Shown here piece by piece: positions 43,077 to 51,111 of a stretch of DNA of 64,000 nucleotides; within the stretch, counting starts at the first letter, position 1; each line of letters opens with the position of its first letter. This DNA comes from Fibrobacter sp. UBA7003. Lineage in GTDB: Bacteria; Fibrobacterota; Fibrobacteria; Fibrobacterales; Fibrobacteraceae. The stretch covers positions 295,066 to 359,065 of the forward strand of contig DJXN01000012.1 in assembly GCA_002449765.1 (NCBI GenBank), written 5' to 3'. The translations under genes and the position numbers were made by a program. The notes under the pieces are model-generated. The model was given only the letters and a program-made list of their open reading frames with translations. It searched no databases and was not told the origin of the DNA.

Positions 43077-44465
43077 GTGAAAGCAATCTTCAAATCACTA
43101 TGCGCCATAGGCTTGACAAGTCTCCTTGCAACGCCATTGGCGTATGGTGAAACAAAAGGCCTCGCCCACTGCGGCGGGCTTTTTTTGCTGGATACCGATA
43201 CCAAAGAACTGAGCGGTACTTTCTGCAATGTCGCGGACACGGCACATTCCGACAAGTATTCCGTTTTCGCCTCGTTTTCGCATTACCGCATAGACGGGCT
43301 CTGGAAAGACGGCTGGGAACTTTCTTTAAGCAGCAACCGCACGCTCGGTTCGGCGGGTATCCAGGCCGACTTTCGGAACATTACTTTCTCCGTAGCGGCA
43401 AGTGGCCTGCCGGCGCTAAAATCAAGCGTCACCATACACACTGCGGATTCTTCGCTGTACGCGACAGCACTTGTCGAGCGCGGAGCTCCGGACCTTGCGA
43501 CCATCCACTGGGAATCCGAAAACGAAAACGACGAGGTCCACCTGATCGAAGGCGACTGGAATTCGCAATACCTGCGCAAGGGATTTACAGCCGGAGCAAG
43601 GTTTGCAGGCAACGAACTTGCCGCAGGCCTGCAGCACATCGGCACGACTCCGTACAACGCAAAGCGGGAATACTTTATCAAGGATTCCTCGCGCATCTGG
43701 CTCTGGAACGCCCAATACGCGCACCATTTCGAAACGAGCAAGCTCGATTTCTACTATGCGGGAATTTCTGCCGACGTGAACATTTTCGGGAACACCTGGC
43801 GCGACAACAGCACCAAGCGTTTCATGTTCGTCCCGCTAGACGCAAGCCTGCATTACGGCAGTATTCAGTGGGAAAAGGAGACCTTCGGGCTCGATGCACG
43901 CGGCATCAAGGCCGATATTCACATGGAGCGGAACAAGAAACGGTTCTTCGAGACGTTCGCCCCGAACCGCCTGCTTCCCGTGTCCATCATGCAGACGCTT
44001 TCGTTCTCATTCTTGCAGAAGAACTTCCTGGTGGATGCAGACATCGACCTTTCCGCAGTTACGCTGGGAGGGCACGTTAACCCGCAATTCGAAATCACGA
44101 CGCACACGAAGGTTTCCCCGCGTATCGACTTGCACGGATACTACACCTACGACGAAATCGAGGTCGACAAGACATCTTCGACAACATCTTTCATTGGCTA
44201 CAGCGCGCAGAATGAATCCTGGTCGTGGATGCTCGAGAGCTACGGGCTCGTCGCCGGGCTCGGGATTACGCTGGAGCGCGAAACCCAGGGAATTCTCCGC
44301 AATCTTTCGCTTTTCGCCAGCGCGACGCAAATCGTCCCGTTCAAGACGGACTATACCGAGCGCACGGAAACTCCATCTGACAAAAACAAAAACGCCGGAC
44401 TTGAATCCGGCAAGATTTTCCGAAATGGGTTTGCCGCCCACTTCGGCGCATCAATCAGTTTCTAG
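43077..44465 (+). CDS. Probable outer-membrane beta-barrel protein
   Basis: A 462-residue protein starting at GTG 43077, 6 nt after the lipoprotein stop. The signal peptide is MKAIFKSLCAIGLTSLLATPLAYG. Beyond ~50 it consists of alternating polar/hydrophobic strands (GWELSLSSNRTLGSAGIQADF, TLGGHVNPQFEITTHTKV) and ends in AAHFGASISF, with the terminal Phe used by outer-membrane barrels for BAM recognition. A Cys pair lies near the mature N-terminus (HCGGLF, GTFCNVAD). Function unknown; coupling to the lipoprotein suggests a joint complex. It ends 4 nt before the convergent gpsA stop. Confidence 0.7.
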   Translation: MKAIFKSLCAIGLTSLLATPLAYGETKGLAHCGGLFLLDTDTKELSGTFCNVADTAHSDKYSVFASFSHYRIDGLWKDGWELSLSSNRTLGSAGIQADFRNITFSVAASGLPALKSSVTIHTADSSLYATALVERGAPDLATIHWESENENDEVHLIEGDWNSQYLRKGFTAGARFAGNELAAGLQHIGTTPYNAKREYFIKDSSRIWLWNAQYAHHFETSKLDFYYAGISADVNIFGNTWRDNSTKRFMFVPLDASLHYGSIQWEKETFGLDARGIKADIHMERNKKRFFETFAPNRLLPVSIMQTLSFSFLQKNFLVDADIDLSAVTLGGHVNPQFEITTHTKVSPRIDLHGYYTYDEIEVDKTSSTTSFIGYSAQNESWSWMLESYGLVAGLGITLERETQGILRNLSLFASATQIVPFKTDYTERTETPSDKNKNAGLESGKIFRNGFAAHFGASISF

Positions 44466-44469
44466 GGTT

Positions 44470-45501
44470 TTAACCCCAGACTTCGGTCTTGAGCTCGCGA
44501 CCCCACATGTCCTTGAGCACGTCTTCGACTTTTTTGCCTTCGAAGAGGAGCGCGTGGACGGAGTTCACGATAGGCATCTCGACACCGAGCTTGTCGGCGA
44601 GCGCCTTGGTGCTCTTGCAGGTGGGCACGCCTTCGGCCACCATCTTCATGCCGGCGAGAACCTGCTCGATGGTTTCGCCACGCCCGATGTGTTCACCCAC
44701 GTAGCGGTTGCGGCTATGCTGCGAGAGGCAGGTCACGATGAGGTCGCCCATGCCGGCGAGGCCCGCAAACGTTTCGGACTTTGCACCGAGAGCCTTGCCC
44801 AGGCGGCACATTTCGGCCTGGCCGCGGGTAAGGAGGGCTGCACGCGTGTTGTCGCCAATCTTGTACTTGCCGCTCGCCTCGAGCCCGTAGAGCACGCCAG
44901 AGGCAATTGCAATCACGTTCTTCACAGAACCGCAGAGTTCCACGCCCACGATGTCGGTAGAACTGTAAACGCGCAGGTAAGAGCAGCTCATCACCTTCTG
45001 CACGAGCTTCGCGGATTCCTCGTTCACGCAGGCGGCCACAATCGCGGTAAGGATATGGCGGCTCACTTCTTCGGCATGCGAAGGCCCGCTGAAGGCGACC
45101 ATCTTGTCGTCGGTGAGCCACGGCACGTTCGAGAGCAGCACTTCGCTCATCAGCTGGTTCGTACCTTCGAGAATGCCCTTGGTAGCGCAGACAACGATGG
45201 GTTCCTTGCCCTTCGCCGGAGTCCACTTGCCCAGGTTCTTCGCGACTCCACCCATGAACTGCGACGGCACCACGATAAGCACCATGTCGCAACCATCGAG
45301 AGCGGCATTCATGTCGGTCGTGTACTTGAAATCCGCCGGGAAGATTACGCCGGGGAGTTTGTCCTTGTACTGATGCTCCGTCGAAAGCAGATCGACTTCG
45401 GCCTGCGAGTTTGTCCAGAACGAAACTTCGCACTTATTTTCATAGACCACCTGACCGAGAGTCAGGCCCCAACCACCAGTTCCAAGTACAGTTACTTTCA
45501 T
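44470..45501 (-). CDS. gpsA: Glycerol-3-phosphate dehydrogenase [NAD(P)+]
   Basis: Reduces dihydroxyacetone phosphate to sn-glycerol 3-phosphate for phospholipid synthesis. The 343-residue product has the dinucleotide motif VTVLGTGGWGLTLGQVV, VLIVVPSQFM, VVCATKGILEGTNQLMSEV (in part), the substrate-binding SGPSHAEEVSRH and the catalytic SVKNVIAIASGVLYGL Lys, then AALLTRGQAEMCRLGKALG and TFAGLAGMGDLIVTC. It is the last gene of der-plsY-gpsA; PlsY uses its product. Confidence 0.95.
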   Translation of the reverse strand: MKVTVLGTGGWGLTLGQVVYENKCEVSFWTNSQAEVDLLSTEHQYKDKLPGVIFPADFKYTTDMNAALDGCDMVLIVVPSQFMGGVAKNLGKWTPAKGKEPIVVCATKGILEGTNQLMSEVLLSNVPWLTDDKMVAFSGPSHAEEVSRHILTAIVAACVNEESAKLVQKVMSCSYLRVYSSTDIVGVELCGSVKNVIAIASGVLYGLEASGKYKIGDNTRAALLTRGQAEMCRLGKALGAKSETFAGLAGMGDLIVTCLSQHSRNRYVGEHIGRGETIEQVLAGMKMVAEGVPTCKSTKALADKLGVEMPIVNSVHALLFEGKKVEDVLKDMWGRELKTEVWG

Positions 45502-45534
45502 GATAAAAATCCTTTTTTCAACAATCTACAATAT

Positions 45535-46212
45535 TTATGCCTTCGGAGTCTTGCGCTTGCTGCCAAAACCGTTCTCGGTGCCGTTCAAAAGGCGCTTGAT
45601 GTTCGATTTGTGCTTCACAATCACGAAAAACGCCACCAGAAGGCAGGTAATCATGAGCCCGAGGTTGATATCGTCGGGCGGGAAGGGCAACTTGAGGAAG
45701 CCCATCACGGCAAAAACGCCGAGCGCGACGCACGCGCCGATGCTACCTACCGAAACATACTTCGTGCTGAACGTGAGCACCACCCAAACGCCGAGGCAAG
45801 AAAGCGCCGTAATCGGGCAGAGCGCGAGGAACACGCCGAGCGCCGCAAGCACGCCCTTGCCACCGCGGAAACCCGCGAAGCAGGTGAAGCTGTGGCCAAG
45901 AATCACGAGGATACCCGCGACAAGCGGAACCCAGTGGGAATAGTCCGCACCACCGGCAGCGACCTGGGATTCGCACATGCGCATGGCAATCCACGGGCCG
46001 AAGAAGCCCTTGAGCAAGTCCATGAATACCACAGGGAGCGCCGGCTTCCAGCCGAGCACACGGAACGTATTGGTGAGGCCCGCATTCTTGGAGCCGTAAT
46101 CCCTAATGTCGAACGACTTTCCCTTTGCGAGCTTTGCTATCCATATGGCGCTGGGGATCGACCCCAGCAAGTACGCTATTGGAAGACTCAGTAAACTGTT
46201 CAAGTTCTTCAT
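45535..46212 (-). CDS. plsY: Acyl-phosphate glycerol-3-phosphate acyltransferase
   Basis: Integral membrane enzyme that puts the first acyl chain on glycerol 3-phosphate. The 225-residue product has about six helices and the three PlsY loop motifs: LLGSIPSA, YGSKNAGLTNTFRVLG (glycerol-3-P binding) and GHSFTCFAGFRGGKGVLAALG. The first 36 codons lie inside the 3' end of der in another reading frame, and those codons encode the conserved YLLGSIPSA motif, so the overlap is real. ATG 46212 directly follows AAAGG; a TTG at 46203 is better spaced from that SD and is a possible alternative. Confidence 0.93.
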   Translation of the reverse strand: MKNLNSLLSLPIAYLLGSIPSAIWIAKLAKGKSFDIRDYGSKNAGLTNTFRVLGWKPALPVVFMDLLKGFFGPWIAMRMCESQVAAGGADYSHWVPLVAGILVILGHSFTCFAGFRGGKGVLAALGVFLALCPITALSCLGVWVVLTFSTKYVSVGSIGACVALGVFAVMGFLKLPFPPDDINLGLMITCLLVAFFVIVKHKSNIKRLLNGTENGFGSKRKTPKA

Positions 46213-47545
46213 CCTTTCTGAGGGTTAACTTCTGGTCAAAATTCAGGCGCAGGGGCGCACCCTGCAGCTGGAATTCCTCGTAAAACTTCTTGAGCAAGTA
46301 ACGCTTGTACGATTCGTCTACCAGTTCGGGCGTGCGCGTCTCGATAGCGATGACGGGCGGTTCCACCATCACCTGGCAAGCGCGGGTAAGCGACACCACG
46401 CGGGCGTTGTGGCTCGGGGGCGCCTTCTCTTGCAAGAAGTTCGCAAACGATTCTGCCACGCGGTCACGGCCAAGCACACGGCGGCAGTTGGCATACACCG
46501 TCTGGATGGCCTGCACAATACGGTTCACGCGCTGGCCTTCCTTGGCGCTTGCAGAAATAATCGGCACATACTCGAGCATCGGCTCGCGTTCTAGCATTTC
46601 CTTCACCATGCGGTCGAAGGACTTTTCCGTCTTGTCCGGGTAGATATCCCACTTGTTGAGCACGAGCACCAGGCCCTTGCCCGCCTTGCGGATTTCGGTA
46701 ATGATGCGGAAATCCTGCACCTCGAGCCCGCGCGTGCAATCGACCATCAGTACCGAGAGGTCGGAGCGGCGGATGCTTTCGAGCGTGCGCATGTTGCTGA
46801 AGATTTCGACTTCGTCCTCGACCTTCGCCTTCTTGCGGAGGCCCGCCGTATCGGTCACCACGAACTTCTGACCATCGACAACAAAATCGCAGTCGATGGA
46901 ATCGCGGGTCGTACCCGGAATGTCAGAGACCACCGCGCGGTCTTCGTTCAGCAGGCGGTTCAACAGCGTGCTCTTGCCCGCGTTCGGGCGGCCGAGAATC
47001 GCGAAACGGATGGGGCGTTCTTCCTTGCGCTCGCCACGCACCGGCGTCGGGAGAATCGAGACAACCTCGTCGAGGAGCGAGAGGCAGGCATAGCCCGTAA
47101 GCGCACTGATGGTGCGGGGCTGACCAAAACCGAGCTTCAGGAACTCGTAGCTTTCCTGTCGGTCGCCCTGCTGCTCGCTCTTGTTCGCCACAAGGATCAC
47201 CTTCTTGTCGAGCTTGCGGATAAGGCGCGCGAACTGCTGGTCGAGCTTGGTAATGCCCACGCGGACATCCACCATGAAGAGCACGAGGTCGGATTCCTCG
47301 ACCGCATTGAAAATCTGCGCACGGACGCTATCGGCCAGCACGTCGATGGAATCGTCGGGCAAGAATCCGCCCGTATCGACCACCGTGAACTCGTGGCCCT
47401 TGTAGTTCGCCGTCTGGTAATGCCTATCGCGGGTAACGCCGTCACGGTCAGAAACGACAGCGGCACGCCGCCCCAGGATGCGGTTGAAAAGCGAGGACTT
47501 GCCCACGTTCGGGCGTCCGATAATGCACACGACTGGTAATTTCAT
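46103..47545 (-). CDS. der: Ribosome-assembly GTPase Der (EngA)
   Basis: Double-GTPase needed for 50S subunit maturation. The 480-residue product has two G domains: GRPNVGKSSLFNRILG (9-24), DRDGVTRDR and DTGGFLPDD; then GRPNAGKSTLLNRLLNED, DIPGTTRDSIDC, DTAGLRKKAKV and LVLNKWDIYPD. The C-terminal KH-like domain ends near LRLNFDQKLTLRKDEELEQ. About 35 further residues (FTESSNSVLAGVDPQRHMD onward) lie wholly within the plsY overlap and look unconserved. TATATT lies 8 nt before ATG 47545. Confidence 0.96.
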   Translation of the reverse strand: MKLPVVCIIGRPNVGKSSLFNRILGRRAAVVSDRDGVTRDRHYQTANYKGHEFTVVDTGGFLPDDSIDVLADSVRAQIFNAVEESDLVLFMVDVRVGITKLDQQFARLIRKLDKKVILVANKSEQQGDRQESYEFLKLGFGQPRTISALTGYACLSLLDEVVSILPTPVRGERKEERPIRFAILGRPNAGKSTLLNRLLNEDRAVVSDIPGTTRDSIDCDFVVDGQKFVVTDTAGLRKKAKVEDEVEIFSNMRTLESIRRSDLSVLMVDCTRGLEVQDFRIITEIRKAGKGLVLVLNKWDIYPDKTEKSFDRMVKEMLEREPMLEYVPIISASAKEGQRVNRIVQAIQTVYANCRRVLGRDRVAESFANFLQEKAPPSHNARVVSLTRACQVMVEPPVIAIETRTPELVDESYKRYLLKKFYEEFQLQGAPLRLNFDQKLTLRKDEELEQFTESSNSVLAGVDPQRHMDSKARKGKVVRH

Positions 47546-47553
47546 CGTGTGTA

Positions 47554-47559
47554 AATATA
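47554..47559 (-). promoter_or_regulatory. TATATT box 8 nt before der
   Basis: The minus strand reads TTTTTCTATATTTACACACG before ATG 47545; there is no SD. This is nearly the archetype of the near-start box (T-tract, CTATATTT, short spacer, ATG). Confidence 0.5.
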
Positions 47560-47667
47560 GAAAAATGGCGGCTAGATATTAGAACGAAGCAATTTGCTCG
47601 GCAGTGTAGCAAGCCCTACGGACATTTCTTGAAGATCCTTGCCGATGTACTCGTACAAATATACAGT

Positions 47668-49005
47668 TCAAGCACCCTGTTCGTGAACGACGCTTAAAAT
47701 GTAGTCAATCAACATCCGCCTAGAGGTTGATGACGAAATTTGCTTTCGCATCACGGTTTTGGTATCCAAAAGAAATCCGTAGATTTTTCTATAGCCTTCC
47801 GTGGCTTGCGTATTCCAATCGGCTTCGGCGTAACCGATGTATTTGATGCCGTTGCCGTCCGGCACATTTCCCGGTAAAATAAATACGTTGAAAATCTTGT
47901 CTGGATCAAACTTGTATTTTTCCGGGCATTTATTCGTAGGTCGTGTTCGTGACTTGTCTATAAATTCAGCGTAAGTGATTTGCTTTTGTATGGAATCCGT
48001 TCCGGGGATAGAGCCATGGTCTGCGACAGAAACCTGCGAATTATCTTCGGACACATCTGCGCCGTCAATTTTCATCGCTGCGTACGAATAGTATTTAGAA
48101 TCAAGAATAAAACAACGCTTAACCCCTGTGCTATCGTCAATCATTATCGTGTCGGGCCGGAGAGGTGCATTGCATTTCAACCTTTCTCCGCTCGACCACA
48201 CCCACCTTGATTTAGGATAGTAGAATCTTTCCATTTCCGAGCGGCTCACCGTTCCATACACTTCGTTAACCATGCTTTCCCATACCGTATGGAAAGAATT
48301 TGTCCCGTAAGTTGCAGAACTTATTGTGTCTTCGCTGTCGAAATTCTGGATAACGTTTTTCATGTGAACGAAGAGTTCGGCGTTCTGCTCTAGATGGGTT
48401 TCCGAAATTTTTGAGTCCAGAAAACTGACGTAATAGGCCCTGTTCTTCTTGACATCCGCTTCGTTAATAAGTCCTTGATCCGGCATCGCCGCCGTATAGA
48501 GGAATCCCAATAGTTCAAATGACTTGTAAACGCAATACTTGTGCAGTTCCGTAATGAGGCGGTCCTGCTTTATGCGGCTCTTGTGGACGATAAAATCAAG
48601 GAACGCGATGCCGCGTTCAGAAACAATCGGCTTGATTCTTTTGATGGTGCCGCTCCAGGAAATTTTCCCGGGCAGGCCATCGCCCATGATTTTTTCTTTT
48701 TCGGTGTAATAGGAACCGCGATTAAGGAAGTCTTCTATCAGGAACAGGATGCTGCCAATAGGGAAATCGTGACGCAGGTCGTTCTTGTTTATGCGGCAAA
48801 CCCGTTCGCCCTGCAATTTTTCGCAGTCGCTAATTTTACGAACTAGTAAAAGAATTTCGGAACGAAGGGTTGGCGTGATTTCGACGTTATCACTTGATGT
48901 AATCGAGAAACCCATAGGGAACGTCACGCATCTGGCATCAGGCGTGATATTCAAGCCGACAAAGTCCGAACCCTTTTCGGCGACAGTGATTCGCAATCCG
49001 TTCAT
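47668..49005 (-). CDS. LlaJI-family restriction endonuclease subunit (R2-like)
   Basis: A 445-residue protein placed in the RE_LlaJI family from its layout and partners. It carries a PD-(D/E)XK-type core: Glu in HTVWESMVNEVYG (~243-248), Asp285 in LRPDTIMIDD and Asp302-Ser-Lys304 in FILDSKYY. These should coordinate Mg2+ and cut DNA. Its start abuts the stop of the AAA+ subunit (TAAATG), so both are made from one mRNA. In LlaJI and BsuMI systems this subunit cuts only together with the McrB-like partner. The frame ends at a TGA after HEQGA, then stays open for 31 more codons. Base composition is lower in GC than der. Confidence 0.82.
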   Translation of the reverse strand: MNGLRITVAEKGSDFVGLNITPDARCVTFPMGFSITSSDNVEITPTLRSEILLLVRKISDCEKLQGERVCRINKNDLRHDFPIGSILFLIEDFLNRGSYYTEKEKIMGDGLPGKISWSGTIKRIKPIVSERGIAFLDFIVHKSRIKQDRLITELHKYCVYKSFELLGFLYTAAMPDQGLINEADVKKNRAYYVSFLDSKISETHLEQNAELFVHMKNVIQNFDSEDTISSATYGTNSFHTVWESMVNEVYGTVSRSEMERFYYPKSRWVWSSGERLKCNAPLRPDTIMIDDSTGVKRCFILDSKYYSYAAMKIDGADVSEDNSQVSVADHGSIPGTDSIQKQITYAEFIDKSRTRPTNKCPEKYKFDPDKIFNVFILPGNVPDGNGIKYIGYAEADWNTQATEGYRKIYGFLLDTKTVMRKQISSSTSRRMLIDYILSVVHEQGA

Positions 49006-51111
49006 TTACTCGTGGTTCTTTATTTCATCGTTGGCGTTTTTCAGCGATTGAGCAAAATCTTCAACAAACACCTTGTCGAACGCATCTGTACCTGTAAAAT
49101 TCTCCACTACGCCGCTCAAGTTTTCGGATTTGAAAATTTTTCCGGTATCGCGCTTGAAAACATCTGCCCACAGGTATTTCAAGACCTTGTTTGCAAACTT
49201 TTTCCCATCGATTTTTTCGCCTTCGGCTTCAATAAAGAACAGTCCCAACTGCTTGTCATCGGCATTGAAAAAGTCTCCATCGGAGATTTCGCTATTTATC
49301 GCTTTGCGGAAAGTTTCCCAACGAATATCAGTATCGCCGATTTTAGACTTAGCTTGATTCTTATGGTCTTCATCATTCCATTTGCAGATATTCGGAACAA
49401 GTTCCATATCCCAACGGCGCTGGAATGCGTTATCGAGCGTAAACACATTCTGGTCGCTGGTATTCATCGTTGCGTAGATGGAAAGGTTTGGCGGGAGGCG
49501 CAGCCCCGTGCTAGACGAGAAATGGATTCCTGAAACATCAATTGATTTTGTATCGAGTTCATCATCGCCTTTTACGTCACGGATGTAAGCGTTGACATCA
49601 GCATTCATGACGAAATATTCGCTCCAGCCTTTTCCGTAATGATTTTCGAAACCATCTGTCCCGACAGGTTCCTTTGATGTATCTCCATTTTTCAGACGGT
49701 CCAGAAGTTGGAATACATCGCCAAAAATGGCTGCGGCATTTCCGCGGTTGATTTCTTCAATAACGAGGTAGAACGGTCTGCTCGGATTGTGCAAAGCCTG
49801 CTTCAAAATCTTTGCAAAAGGTCCCGGTTTGAACTTGTACTCCACAACGGATTTTCCCTGAGAGTCCTCATGAACTTCGGGAAGGATTTGACCGATAAAG
49901 TCGGCGTTGGTGTATTCGGGGTGGAATGTGGTGCGGACGACTTGATTTTCTTCGCTGAATGTCGGGTCTTTAACCTTTTCATCCTTCAGCATTGTGGTAA
50001 TCGTATGGCTCTTTCCGCACCCCGGAACACCATAATAGATAATTTGGGTGGGGGTGAAATTTGGAATCGGCAATGTCTGATGACTATTTTCTAATTTATT
50101 TAGATTGTCTACAATATGATTCGCTGAATTTTCATTCACATCAGCCGTTCCATGATAAGCGACTTTGACATCGTTATCTTTTTCTGCACACTCGAAAACC
50201 TTTATCGTTTTGGATATTTCGCCATTATATGTTGTTGGAATGCGATTATCTGTATTATGCTCATTAGCCCATTTTATAATTTCTGCGGGAGAGGCTTTGA
50301 TTTGCTTAAGTACTTTTGAGTATTTAAATCCAAAATAATGTACCCCAGGGTATCCATTTTCCACCCATTCTTGACGCAAAATTGTTGCCATTTTCTGAAT
50401 TATTTGCTCGTTATTTAATCCATGAACAAATGATTCGTCAAAAATTGGAAATTCCAAATATTTCTGAAAATCGTATTTTTCGCGCTCTTTGATTTCCCAC
50501 GAAGCCCAATCAGTCCATTCAGTTTCTGGCAACCTAAGGCTTTTCCACTGTTCTTTATTATAATTAGAATCTGCATCTACGCAATAGAAATTTAGGGTAT
50601 CAAAATGGTCTACAAAAAGACCATAACATGTAAGCCTAGTGTTAAAATGTTTCTGAATTCGTTCAAAAGAATCTGAATTTTTGGTTGATAGTCCAACACT
50701 TGTATGAGGTGAATACTTTATGGAACGTCTTCCAAAATGAAACTTATTCTCGTCCTGAATTTTTGTAAACAAAAGTATGATTGGTATGTCACGAAATGTT
50801 TTTACTTCATTTTCACAACGTACAACAATCGTGTCAAACCTACTTGCCAGCTGAATTTCTTGATTTTGCGAACTCTTATAAGATTCACTCGCCGTTACAA
50901 AAAATTTTTGTTTTCCCAAAATACACGACACCTCTGCCAATGGAATGGAATTAAAAAACATTCCCTTTAACAGATTTTCATACCCTTCGGCCTTAAAGTG
51001 ATACGGAGGCAAGTCTCCACTTCCTTCGTGAGATTGCCCAAGAGCAGTTTCCCAAGACGGACATTCGCCATTCCTAGGCGTGAATATCAGCGATCCTTGA
51101 TCCAATCTCAT
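49006..51111 (-). CDS. McrB-like AAA+ NTPase subunit of the restriction system (R1-like)
   Basis: A 701-residue protein. Residues ~1-330 form an N-terminal region, probably the DNA-recognition part, with no motif I recognise. The AAA+ module starts with Walker A GVPGCGKSHTI (361-368), continues with FYLVIEEINRGNAAAIFGDVF (Walker B plus the McrB-type EINR signature, cited in part) and ends with YATMNTSDQNVFTLDNAFQRR, which matches the McrB sensor/arginine-finger segment TMNTADRS. McrB proteins use GTP to translocate and activate a nuclease partner. ATG 51111 overlaps the methyltransferase stop by 4 nt and has GGAGG upstream, so an in-frame TTG at 51123 was rejected. Strikingly AT-rich. Confidence 0.85.
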   Translation of the reverse strand: MRLDQGSLIFTPRNGECPSWETALGQSHEGSGDLPPYHFKAEGYENLLKGMFFNSIPLAEVSCILGKQKFFVTASESYKSSQNQEIQLASRFDTIVVRCENEVKTFRDIPIILLFTKIQDENKFHFGRRSIKYSPHTSVGLSTKNSDSFERIQKHFNTRLTCYGLFVDHFDTLNFYCVDADSNYNKEQWKSLRLPETEWTDWASWEIKEREKYDFQKYLEFPIFDESFVHGLNNEQIIQKMATILRQEWVENGYPGVHYFGFKYSKVLKQIKASPAEIIKWANEHNTDNRIPTTYNGEISKTIKVFECAEKDNDVKVAYHGTADVNENSANHIVDNLNKLENSHQTLPIPNFTPTQIIYYGVPGCGKSHTITTMLKDEKVKDPTFSEENQVVRTTFHPEYTNADFIGQILPEVHEDSQGKSVVEYKFKPGPFAKILKQALHNPSRPFYLVIEEINRGNAAAIFGDVFQLLDRLKNGDTSKEPVGTDGFENHYGKGWSEYFVMNADVNAYIRDVKGDDELDTKSIDVSGIHFSSSTGLRLPPNLSIYATMNTSDQNVFTLDNAFQRRWDMELVPNICKWNDEDHKNQAKSKIGDTDIRWETFRKAINSEISDGDFFNADDKQLGLFFIEAEGEKIDGKKFANKVLKYLWADVFKRDTGKIFKSENLSGVVENFTGTDAFDKVFVEDFAQSLKNANDEIKNHE

